Of a stretch of 57,419 bases of DNA, positions 16,918 through 25,114 are shown piece by piece. The notes beneath the pieces are model-generated. The model worked only from the letters and a program-made list of their open reading frames with translations, was not told the origin of the DNA and did no database searches. Source of the DNA: JAVBSX01 sp051660685 (lineage in GTDB: Bacteria > Planctomycetota > Planctomycetia > Pirellulales > Thermoguttaceae); NCBI GenBank assembly GCA_051660685.1, contig JBOFQB010000084.1:1-57419 (forward strand), written 5' to 3'. Numbering within the stretch: position 1 is the first letter of the stretch; each line of letters begins with the position of its first letter. Both the position numbers and the translations under genes were made by a program.

Positions 16918-18057
16918 ATGTCAGCTAACTCACCTAAAATAGCATTTATAACAGGGATAACGGGACAGGACGGGGCGTATCTCGCCGAATTGCTCCTCAA
17001 AAAAGGTTATATCGTACATGGTCTGGTTCGCCGTTCCTCGTTGCCGAACACAGAACGGATTGCTCGACTCTTCGTCGCTCAAAGTCGGTCCCCCAATCAA
17101 CCGTCTCCAACCGTTTCTGATCGAGTCATTTCAGATTCCGCTCTTCCTAACGATTCCGTTTTTGAGAAACCGTTGTCGATTCAGGACCGTTTGGTTTTGC
17201 ATTATGGAGATATGACAGATGCGGGGAATTTGCAGCATCTGGTACAGAAAATCAGACCGGATGAAATTTACAATTTGGCTGCACAGTCGCATGTCAAAAT
17301 TTCCTTTGAAACGGCTGAATACACCTCTAATGTGAATGGATTGGGGACATTACGACTTTTGGAAGCGATTCGTTCAAGCGGGTTGGAACGGCGGACCCGA
17401 TTTTATCAGGCGTCCACTTCGGAATTGTATGGAGAGGTTCGGGAAACACCGCAATCTGAAACAACCCCTTTTGCGCCGAGAAGTCCTTACGCGATTTCCA
17501 AACTGTTCGCTTATTGGTGTACGGTTCATTATCGAGAAGCGTACAACATGTTTGCGTGCAACGGAATTCTGTTCAATCACGAAAGTCCTTTTCGCGGGGA
17601 AAATTTTGTGACCCGGAAAATCGCAATTGCGGCTGTTCGGATTGCACAAGGTTTACAGGATGTTCTTCGGCTTGGAAATATTGACGCCAAACGGGATTGG
17701 GGACATGCTGTTGATTATGTTGAGGGGATGTGGTTGATGCTGCAACAGGAGCGAGCCGATGATTATGTTCTTGCAACGGGAGAAACACATACTGTTCGTG
17801 AATTCGTTGAATTGGCATTTGAAGAGGTTGGTATTCCCCTTATTTGGGAAGGAGAGGGGACAAATTGTAAAGGTATTGATCGAAACTCGGGTCAGGTTCG
17901 GGTTGCGATTGACCCGCAATTTTATCGACCAAGTGAAGTGGAGCTTCTTTTGGGAAACCCTGAAAAAGCAAGTCGCCAACTTGGTTGGAAAGCAAAAACG
18001 TCTTTTCGGCAATTGGTTCTCGAAATGGTCCGGTCAGAACAACGCCGTGTTGGTTGA
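16918..18057 (+). CDS. gmd: GDP-mannose 4,6-dehydratase
   Basis: Gmd converts GDP-D-mannose to GDP-4-keto-6-deoxy-mannose, the precursor of GDP-fucose, GDP-rhamnose and related sugars. The protein has 379 residues from the ATG at 16918. It shows the Rossmann motif GITGQDG (13-19), the STSELYG catalytic strand, YAISK with the catalytic Tyr/Lys, and the family blocks ACNGILFNHESP, FVTRKI and RDWGHAVDYV. Between the NTERIARLF segment and HYGDMTD there is a linker about 25 residues longer than in E. coli Gmd. The C-terminal part shows an ordinary YRPSEVELLLG block. The frame extends upstream to 16840, but without family similarity. GDP-fucose synthase is not in the window. Confidence 0.92.
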   Translation: MSANSPKIAFITGITGQDGAYLAELLLKKGYIVHGLVRRSSLPNTERIARLFVAQSRSPNQPSPTVSDRVISDSALPNDSVFEKPLSIQDRLVLHYGDMTDAGNLQHLVQKIRPDEIYNLAAQSHVKISFETAEYTSNVNGLGTLRLLEAIRSSGLERRTRFYQASTSELYGEVRETPQSETTPFAPRSPYAISKLFAYWCTVHYREAYNMFACNGILFNHESPFRGENFVTRKIAIAAVRIAQGLQDVLRLGNIDAKRDWGHAVDYVEGMWLMLQQERADDYVLATGETHTVREFVELAFEEVGIPLIWEGEGTNCKGIDRNSGQVRVAIDPQFYRPSEVELLLGNPEKASRQLGWKAKTSFRQLVLEMVRSEQRRVG

Positions 18058-18160
18058 TCGGTCAGAATGTTCAACGTCTTATGTTGGATTTGTACATTGT
18101 CCCTTTGTTTGGACTATTGTCCAATCGAAAGAAATACAGTTCGCTCATATTGACATTTGT

Positions 18161-18290
18161 TGAAGTGACGTGTACTTGCTGAATAGAACGAACTTTTGAT
18201 GAATTCAACGAATACCTGTTGAGTCGAACGACGACTTATTGAATTGGCATAAACATTGGTTAGAACAAACCAAATACCAGTTGAATTGAT
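18161..18290. repeat. 20-bp degenerate tandem repeat before the NimA-like gene
   Basis: About six units of near-constant 20-base length start at 18161, 18180, 18200, 18220, 18240 and 18260. A seventh partial unit carries the ATG at 18289. The loose consensus is TGAATTGAACGAATACTTGT. The period is about two helical turns. Confidence 0.6.
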
Positions 18291-18840
18291 GAAACCCGAG
18301 ATGAAGCAAAAAGAGAAACAAAGGACGGGACGGGATCATTGGTCGATTCGGCGAGCTGATCGAGCGGTTTCACAAAGTGAGGCGTTGGAATTGCTTGATA
18401 AAGCCGACTTTGGTGTCCTCTCAACAGTTGGAGCAGACGGTTGCCCTTACGGTGTTCCTTTGAATTTTGTTCGGATCGGCGAGAAACTGATTGTACATTG
18501 TGCGCAACAGGGGCGAAAAGTCGAGAATGTCCGACAGAACGATCAAGTGTCCTTCTGTATTGTTGGTCAGAATCAGGTGAGACCAGAAACATTGACGACT
18601 TTTTATGAAAGTGTGATTGTTTCAGGAACCGCAATCTGGATCGAAGACCCTGAACCAAAGCGGGCTGCTTTGTTTGCCCTTTGTCAAAAATTTGACCCTG
18701 AAAAATCTTACCCTGCTAATCTGGAGCAGATGATTGACAAACAGCTTCATCAAACGGGCCTTATTGAAATAACGATTGAACAGATGACAGGTAAAGCAAA
18801 CCGTCCGACTGAACGTGAAGATGACATTCAACCAGAATGA
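18289..18840 (+). CDS. NimA-like flavin-binding protein (pyridoxamine 5'-phosphate oxidase fold)
   Basis: The product has about 183 residues and matches the split-barrel family that includes nitroimidazole-resistance NimA proteins. The barrel begins at FGVLSTVGADGCPYGVPLNF, followed by IVHCAQQGRKVENVRQNDQVSF, the standard FMN-binding arrangement. Such proteins reduce small aromatic or quinone compounds or act as general flavin reductases; the substrate here is unknown. Starts are possible at ATG 18289 or ATG 18301. The TTG at 18256 would place coding sequence within the 20-bp repeat array and is less likely. It is a lone gene with 231 bases of spacer before it. Confidence 0.75.
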   Translation: MKPEMKQKEKQRTGRDHWSIRRADRAVSQSEALELLDKADFGVLSTVGADGCPYGVPLNFVRIGEKLIVHCAQQGRKVENVRQNDQVSFCIVGQNQVRPETLTTFYESVIVSGTAIWIEDPEPKRAALFALCQKFDPEKSYPANLEQMIDKQLHQTGLIEITIEQMTGKANRPTEREDDIQPE

Positions 18841-18934
18841 TGCCCGTTTACGATTATCAATCAGGACGTTTTATGCTTGGGAAAGAGGATGTGATTGAAC
18901 AGAGACGGACAGGAAGAATGGATTGCCCTCATAC

Positions 18935-18963
18935 TTGAAGAGCGAGTTCCGACTCGGTATAAT
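18935..18963 (+). promoter_or_regulatory. pfkA promoter with hairpin/operator in the spacer
   Basis: TTGAAG (18935-18940) and TATAAT (18958-18963) are spaced by exactly 17 bases, a near-consensus sigma-70 promoter about 90 bases before pfkA. A perfect inverted repeat, CGAGT-TCCG-ACTCG (18943-18956), fills the spacer, where a bound regulator would block polymerase. Confidence 0.55.
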
Positions 18964-19053
18964 TCCCTATTGTATTGTCGGTTCCCCCGCACAATGTTTT
19001 CTGTACAATGTTTCCTGTTTTAATAACTGAATAAAAGAAACGAAGAGAAATAT

Positions 19054-20097
19054 ATGAGAATCGGTGTTCTTTGTAGTGGAGGTGATGCACCTGGAATGAA
19101 TCCGTGTTTGCGGGCAATCGTTCGAACCGCGCAAACATTCAAAGATGAGGTGATCGGAATTCGACATGGATATCAAGGGATTTACGACGGTGATTTTTAT
19201 CAGCATTATGGTAAGATGTTCACAAAATCACCAACAACCGGTCAAGTGAATCCTTTTGATCCCGACAAATTGATTTCAATGGGGTCTCGTTCGGTTTCAG
19301 GTCTCTCAATGCGGGGCGGAACTGTCTTACACAGTAGTCGTTGTCGACGTTTTACAGAACCGGACGGAGTTCGTGAAGCAGCAGAAATTCTAACCCGATT
19401 GAAAATTGATGCTTTGATACCGATTGGGGGAAATGGGACAATGACAGGTGCTTTGGATTTATCCCGTTGTTGGTCCGGTCAGATTATTGGTATTCCGGGG
19501 ACGATTGACAATGATCTTATGGGGACGGATGCAACAATTGGTTTTGCAACTGCGGTTCAGACGGCGACAGATGCTGTTGATAAATTACGCGATACTGCCG
19601 GTTCTCACGATATGATGTTTCTGATTGAGGTAATGGGGCGACATTGTGGAGATATTGCGCTTTACACAGCAATTGCATCTGGAGCTGAAATTGTCTGTAT
19701 TCCTGAAGTCAAATCCTCTCCCGAAAAATTAGTCAAACATTTACATCACATAAAAAAATTGGGTAAAATGTCCGTCCTCCTGATTGTTGCAGAAGGGGAT
19801 GAATCTGGAGGAGCGGTTAAATTGCAGGAGATGTTGAAACAGGCGGGCAATCCTTACGATTCCCGGGTCGTTGTTCTTGGACATACACAACGAGGGGGGA
19901 TTCCTGCTCCTGCTGATCGGATTTTAGCGTCCGAACTGGGATGTGGGGCAGTCAAAGCTCTGCATGAGGGAAAAACCGGACAAATGATTGGAATTATCAA
20001 GAACCATCTCCGTTTAAGTCCGTTGGAAGAGGTGATTCAGGAACACAGAAAGATTTCGCCCGAAATGCTTTCACTCTTGCATATCGTTGCCGGTTAA
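19054..20097 (+). CDS. pfkA: 6-phosphofructokinase (ATP type)
   Basis: This enzyme phosphorylates fructose-6-phosphate to fructose-1,6-bisphosphate in glycolysis. It has 347 residues. Family motifs are GGDAPGMN (9-16), GGNGTMTG, PGTIDND and MGRHCG. The glycine in PGTIDND, instead of the lysine of pyrophosphate-dependent enzymes, together with the GGNG loop, points to ATP as donor. The usual Asp of GGDGS is Asn here, a variant that I recall from other bacterial groups. The ATG at 19054 follows a weak GAAGAG. A promoter with a palindromic spacer lies upstream, suggesting control of this glycolytic step. DHAP from the BMC aldolase would enter glycolysis downstream of this enzyme. Confidence 0.92.
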   Translation: MRIGVLCSGGDAPGMNPCLRAIVRTAQTFKDEVIGIRHGYQGIYDGDFYQHYGKMFTKSPTTGQVNPFDPDKLISMGSRSVSGLSMRGGTVLHSSRCRRFTEPDGVREAAEILTRLKIDALIPIGGNGTMTGALDLSRCWSGQIIGIPGTIDNDLMGTDATIGFATAVQTATDAVDKLRDTAGSHDMMFLIEVMGRHCGDIALYTAIASGAEIVCIPEVKSSPEKLVKHLHHIKKLGKMSVLLIVAEGDESGGAVKLQEMLKQAGNPYDSRVVVLGHTQRGGIPAPADRILASELGCGAVKALHEGKTGQMIGIIKNHLRLSPLEEVIQEHRKISPEMLSLLHIVAG

Positions 20098-20098
20098 G

Positions 20099-20160
20099 AG
20101 TAGGGGATAGGGACTGGGGAATAGGGGATAGGGATTGGGGATGAGGAGCAGGAAATAGGT
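20099..20160. repeat. G-rich GGGATA-type degenerate tandem spacer
   Basis: This purine-rich run (TAGGGGATAGGGACTGGGG and variants) fills the gap between pfkA and coaE. It is the reverse-orientation form of the CCCTATT spacers. Four or more GGG/GGGG tracts give G-quadruplex potential on the coding strand. Confidence 0.55.
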
Positions 20161-20205
20161 TGAGCGTGTTGAGAAACAACTTTGTTCAAAAAAGGTATTT
20201 GGGTT

Positions 20206-20838
20206 ATGCTGGTGATCGGTTTGGTTGGGGGGGTCGGTTGCGGAAAAAGTCATGTTGCATCTCAATTTGCTGTCTTGGGTGCTGAAGTGATCGACGCCGA
20301 CCAGTTGGGACATGACTTGCTCTTGCACGAAGAGGTCCAGTCCGAGTTGCGAGCGTATTTTGGACCTAGAATTTTTCATTCCGACGGAACCGTTCTTCGC
20401 AAGGAACTTGCCCGTTTGGTTTTTGATGAAGCAGAACCAGGACCGTCTTACCGTCTTTTTTTGGAGGAACTTTTACACCCCAAAATCGCTCAAAAGGTCC
20501 GGGAACGCCTTGATGATGCAAGAAAACGTCAAATCTCCGTCGTTGTTTTGGATGCTCCCCTGCTCCTTGAGACGCATTGGGCTGACATCGTTGATCTGAT
20601 TCTTTTTGTTGATGCTCCTGAGTCAATCCGTTTAGAACGTGTTTATGCAAGGGGTTGGAATCAACAGGAATTTCAACGCCGGGAATCAGCACAATGGTCT
20701 CTGGACCGTAAACGGATTGCAGCAAATGCTGTGATTGATAATTCAGGAACAATTGAACAGTTAAATCAGACAATCAGGCAAATTTGGAAAAAATTGCCCA
20801 ACTTGCTGCAAAAGACAGTTCAACCTGCTACAATGTAG
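20206..20838 (+). CDS. coaE: Dephospho-CoA kinase
   Basis: CoaE performs the last step of coenzyme A synthesis, phosphorylating the 3'-OH of dephospho-CoA with ATP. The protein has 210 residues, the normal length. The P-loop GGVGCGKS lies at 8-15, followed by the family's DADQLGHDLL, and DAPLLLE sits mid-protein in the substrate-binding lid context. The ATG at 20206 is chosen because the P-loop starts seven residues later, as in the family; the open frame continues to a TTG at 20182. The enzyme is cytosolic. It supplies CoA, which the BMC enzymes need, but it is a housekeeping gene. Confidence 0.93.
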   Translation: MLVIGLVGGVGCGKSHVASQFAVLGAEVIDADQLGHDLLLHEEVQSELRAYFGPRIFHSDGTVLRKELARLVFDEAEPGPSYRLFLEELLHPKIAQKVRERLDDARKRQISVVVLDAPLLLETHWADIVDLILFVDAPESIRLERVYARGWNQQEFQRRESAQWSLDRKRIAANAVIDNSGTIEQLNQTIRQIWKKLPNLLQKTVQPATM

Positions 20839-21114
20839 TACCCCGTTGCGCCTTAATTTGTCGTCGCATGTTGTCAGTTTCCTCGTTTGTCTCGAAAAAA
20901 ATGACCATGTAATCGACAATTTTGGGCTTGGTTGGGTTGTCGAGGTCTGTCGCGGTCCTTGTGTTTTCAGTTTTTTACACCTGTAATCGAAGAGCAATTG
21001 TTGAAAAGTGAAATTTTCAATGCGTTGAGAATTCCCGGGGTTGAGCATCTGCTTTGCCCGACTCCCTTTCATTGATTGGTCGATTCAGGTCCAACTTTTT
21101 CGTCGTTGTCGATC

Positions 21115-24100
21115 ATGTTTACGCTTTTCAGGAATTTCTTGGCTCCTTTTGCGTCGGACTCCAAAACGACCTCCTCGCAAACAATATCTGGTCAACAGCG
21201 AGGACCCCATTTTCGGTCTCTGAGTCTGGAACCGTTGGAAGACCGTTGTCTTTTAGCGATTCTTTACGTCAATGCCGATTCGCCCAATCCGGGGGGAAAT
21301 GGTTCCAGCTGGAATACAGCCTGTTCTTCCTTGCAACGGGCTCTTGAGTTGGCGGACAATACAACTCGGAATATTACGGAAATCTGGGTTGCAAAAGGGG
21401 TGTATACCCCGGAATCCCGGACTGTTGCGTCGGAACCGAGAACGGAAACATTCACCTTGCGAGATGGTATCTCGATTTATGGGGGGTTTCTTGGGACGGA
21501 ATCGCAGGTGTCACAACGTCAGATACGTTCAGACGGTTCGTTCGTCTATGAAACCCTTTTGAGCGGGGATTTGGTCGGCAATGATTCACCTGATAATCTC
21601 AATACGTTGCGTGATAATGCGTACACCGTTTTATCCGGGTCCAGTTTGGCCCGGTCTGTTGTGATTGACGGATTGACGATTTCTGGGGGGTATTCCGTGT
21701 TGACCTCTTCTCCCAATGTCGTTCCGACAATGTGGACTTCAGGAGGAGGAGTCACTTTTCTCAATTGTAGCAGTGTGACGTTGAATCAGGTTGTGCTTGT
21801 CCACAATTCTGCACAAGTTGGAGGAGGTGCCGTCTATGTTGAAGGAGGAACGGTTTCGCTGCAAAAAGTGCAAATCCACAATAATTCGGCCCAAAATCAG
21901 GGAGGAGGAATCCAGGTCGTGTCCGGTTCTGTGAATGTAACCGGTTCCTCGATTTATGATAATTATGCGGTATTACAGGGAGGAGGGGTTTATCAAGGGG
22001 GCGGAACCGTTTCGATTGTCGATTCAATGTTCTATGGAAACACCAGTTGGTTTGGAGGAGGTTATTATCAACATCGGGGAAATGCAACACTGAAGAACAG
22101 TTCGTTGATTGGTAATATTGCCGATCATCGAGGGGCGGTTGCAGGAGAAGGGGGCGGTTTATACCAAAATGGGACAATGAGTCTCATCAACGTCACTTTT
22201 TCGCTTAACACAGCCGGATATGGAGGGGCGATTTGTACGGAGAATCCTGTTCCGTCCGGTATAGCAACGGGGACCTATTCTAGTGTGACGATCTCTAAAA
22301 ACATCGCAACGATCTCAGGAGGAGGAATTCAGGTTAATTCCGGCTCCTACATCGTTAATAATTCGATTATTGCGGCCAATTCCGCTCCACTTGGGTTTGA
22401 TGTTTATGGAGAAACGAAGCCGGTTACAACATTGGGAGGTTCCTGTAATCTGATTGGTGTTGGAGCCGGATTGCCCGAATTACCAACAGGGTCAACTGCA
22501 AAAGCAATTAAGAATCAACAGAATGGAAATCAGGTTGGGAGTATAGCGAGTCCTCTTTCTCCCAATTTAGGTGCCCCAACGGTTTTGGGCAATAATGGTG
22601 TCTATGTTCTTCCTCTGATTTCAGGAAGTCCGGCAATTCAAGGGGGAAACGTCGCGCTCATTCCATCTGGTGTGACAACAGATGCTCGGGGAGCACAACG
22701 GACTTCGGGAAGTGGTGCTTCAACGACCCTCGATCTGGGTGCTGTTCAAGGGAGCACAACGACACGCAACGCCGTTACATATCGTGTCAACAGTCTTGAG
22801 AATGCAATTGGTGTTGGACCCGGGATTCTGACGTTGCGAGAAGCGTTAGAAGCAGCAAACAGCAACAAACAGGTTGGTAATGCTCCAGCTGGTTCTTTTA
22901 CCGGAATTGACGTTATTGAAATTGCAACCGATCTGCGCGGGACATTTGTATTGAATGGACGGACGATTCAGTTGTTTGACGGTTTGACCCTAAAAGGGTC
23001 GGGCATGTCCTCGTTCGTACTTGACGCTCAGAATCAATCCGGTCTGATAAAACTGGTTGGTTCTTTCAACGTCTCACTAAGTAATATGACGTTGGAAAAT
23101 GGTTGTGCCGATCACAACGGGGGAGGAATCGAGGTATATTCGTCGCGTTTGACGCTCAGTAATGTCGTCGTTCGCAAAAGTAGTACCGTCATGCAGGGTT
23201 ACGGAGGAGGTGTCTATGTCAAAAACGGGACACTCGATTGTACCAATCTGGTTGTTGCCAATTGTTCGGCAAAAAGTGGAGGAGGTGTTTATCTGGTCAA
23301 CGCGACTGCAACCTTTGTCAATCTGTCGCTCTATGATAATCGTTCGTCGGAAGAAGCAGGTGCATTGGGTCAACAAGGAGGAACTTCTGTTCTTGCAAAC
23401 GCAACGATTGCCCGCAATGAATCACCTCTTGGAGCCGGGTTGATGTTTGTTGAAGGAACCGCTCGATTGACACATTTGACGGTCACGAAAAATGCGTCCG
23501 AGAATACGGGCGGAATGTATGTCGGTTCCAACGCTCGGATTTCCTTGTTCAATTCGATTATTGCCGATAATTTTTCCTACAATACTCCCGATGTTTATGT
23601 TTACACGAACTCATTGAAGGGGGAAGGGGTCTTGAGCGGGACCCGTAATTTGATTGGGAATAACACGAATTTGAAAGGATTATCGACAACGGAGAACAAG
23701 ATTGGAACCGCGATTTCTCCGCTTAATCCGGGTCTGCTCGCCCCCTCCTTTTATTTGGGGCAATTGATTTATCCTCTTGCAATAGACAGTCCGGCTCTTG
23801 ATTACGGAGATGTTCTCAATTCGATTGGAAAGGGGACATCACCTTTAACGAATGATATTCGGGGGACCGGCTATAATCGTCAATCGGGGGTTCGGGTTGA
23901 TTTGGGTTCGACCGAACGTCAACGGGATGTTCCGATCCCTGTTATCTCGGCAAATACCTCAACATTACGGTCTGGTCAAACTCTTGAGATGACCGGCTCC
24001 TTGTCAGGAACGGGGACTTTTACCTATTATTGGGACTTAAATAATAATGGTATTTATGGTGAAGTCGGTCTTCAGGCGACACAAGGAAATGAGTTGGGGA

Positions 24101-24966
24101 AAGTTGTAACCTTTGATTCAACGGGACTTGAACGTGAACCGGGGTCGGCTTATAAGGTTCGTCTGATTGTTGTCGACAGTACGGGAAGACGTAGTGAACC
24201 GACCGAATATGCGCTCAATGTCATTTCCGGTTGGTGTACTTATGAATTGGAAGGACCTCGCACCTTGAGTGTCAATCAGATGCAGGAATGGACCCTTTCG
24301 GCTTCAAATGCGTTGCAGGACCCTATTGTTCATTGGACGATTACTTGGGGAGATGGAACCCCGAATACAGTGTTGAACGGCGGACCCAGAAATACAGTTC
24401 GGTTGCTGCACACATATCGAACAACGGGAGTCTTTTCCGTACAAGTCACAACGGAATCGTATTATGGTGATAAACGGACGTTTACCTTGACGACATTTCA
24501 GGTGTCCTCCTCAAGTGGAACCCAATCCTTTGCGAATCTGTTTGCCGAACAGGGGAATGAGGACCGGATGATCCCCGAGTTGTCCTCGACTGATTTATAT
24601 TCGTCGTGCTTGCCCGTTCAAAAGGACGAACATTCCCCCAATGAAACTCCCGAAGTTGATGTTCATTTCAGTGATGTCTTATTGGAATCCCCCTTGTTCA
24701 ATTCACTTGCATGGAAATCGGGAATTTCTCCAAACTCGATTGCTGCTGATGTTGCGTCTCTCGATTATTATACTCGGGACGGTTTGACATTTCAGGGACT
24801 TAACATGCCGAGTCTTGCCGTACAAAATGTTTGCGAAGAAGTGAAACAATCGTATATACCAACTTCGGTTTATGAACAGGCAGTGAACCGAGAGATGGAA
24901 CGGGTTGGGTTGGATGAAGAAGATGCCCTGTTGCAAACGTTCGCTTCTGTTCGTTGGGGATTTTGA
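21115..24966 (+). CDS. LEPRxLL surface protein with right-handed beta-helix and two PKD domains
   Basis: The protein has 1283 residues and is probably exported. The LEPRxLL-type motif LEDRCLLA is at 41-48. It is followed directly by LYVNADSPNPGGNGSSW, the typical start of planctomycete pectin-lyase-like surface proteins. Residues about 60-930 are a right-handed beta-helix, with repeated GGGI/GGGV turns and NNS/DNx rungs in two blocks separated near residue 545. Two PKD-type domains follow at about 943-1040 and 1042-1140; the second has ITWGDGTP and LLHTY. No polysaccharide-lyase catalytic residues are identifiable. Such helices may bind or process glycans. I use the ATG at 21115; a TTG at 21076 would add 13 residues. 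Confidence 0.8.
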   Translation: MFTLFRNFLAPFASDSKTTSSQTISGQQRGPHFRSLSLEPLEDRCLLAILYVNADSPNPGGNGSSWNTACSSLQRALELADNTTRNITEIWVAKGVYTPESRTVASEPRTETFTLRDGISIYGGFLGTESQVSQRQIRSDGSFVYETLLSGDLVGNDSPDNLNTLRDNAYTVLSGSSLARSVVIDGLTISGGYSVLTSSPNVVPTMWTSGGGVTFLNCSSVTLNQVVLVHNSAQVGGGAVYVEGGTVSLQKVQIHNNSAQNQGGGIQVVSGSVNVTGSSIYDNYAVLQGGGVYQGGGTVSIVDSMFYGNTSWFGGGYYQHRGNATLKNSSLIGNIADHRGAVAGEGGGLYQNGTMSLINVTFSLNTAGYGGAICTENPVPSGIATGTYSSVTISKNIATISGGGIQVNSGSYIVNNSIIAANSAPLGFDVYGETKPVTTLGGSCNLIGVGAGLPELPTGSTAKAIKNQQNGNQVGSIASPLSPNLGAPTVLGNNGVYVLPLISGSPAIQGGNVALIPSGVTTDARGAQRTSGSGASTTLDLGAVQGSTTTRNAVTYRVNSLENAIGVGPGILTLREALEAANSNKQVGNAPAGSFTGIDVIEIATDLRGTFVLNGRTIQLFDGLTLKGSGMSSFVLDAQNQSGLIKLVGSFNVSLSNMTLENGCADHNGGGIEVYSSRLTLSNVVVRKSSTVMQGYGGGVYVKNGTLDCTNLVVANCSAKSGGGVYLVNATATFVNLSLYDNRSSEEAGALGQQGGTSVLANATIARNESPLGAGLMFVEGTARLTHLTVTKNASENTGGMYVGSNARISLFNSIIADNFSYNTPDVYVYTNSLKGEGVLSGTRNLIGNNTNLKGLSTTENKIGTAISPLNPGLLAPSFYLGQLIYPLAIDSPALDYGDVLNSIGKGTSPLTNDIRGTGYNRQSGVRVDLGSTERQRDVPIPVISANTSTLRSGQTLEMTGSLSGTGTFTYYWDLNNNGIYGEVGLQATQGNELGKVVTFDSTGLEREPGSAYKVRLIVVDSTGRRSEPTEYALNVISGWCTYELEGPRTLSVNQMQEWTLSASNALQDPIVHWTITWGDGTPNTVLNGGPRNTVRLLHTYRTTGVFSVQVTTESYYGDKRTFTLTTFQVSSSSGTQSFANLFAEQGNEDRMIPELSSTDLYSSCLPVQKDEHSPNETPEVDVHFSDVLLESPLFNSLAWKSGISPNSIAADVASLDYYTRDGLTFQGLNMPSLAVQNVCEEVKQSYIPTSVYEQAVNREMERVGLDEEDALLQTFASVRWGF

Positions 24967-25114
24967 AAACGGGATGATTGGGGGGACTCCTGTTGAGTTT
25001 TCATTGTTCCCTGTCTCATTGCAAGGGAATTCCTTTTCCAGATTTTATTGTACCTCAAATGAAGGTTTTGTTTTGTTCCTTTTCGGTTTGTACTTCTTTG
25101 TTGTTTTTGCCCAA

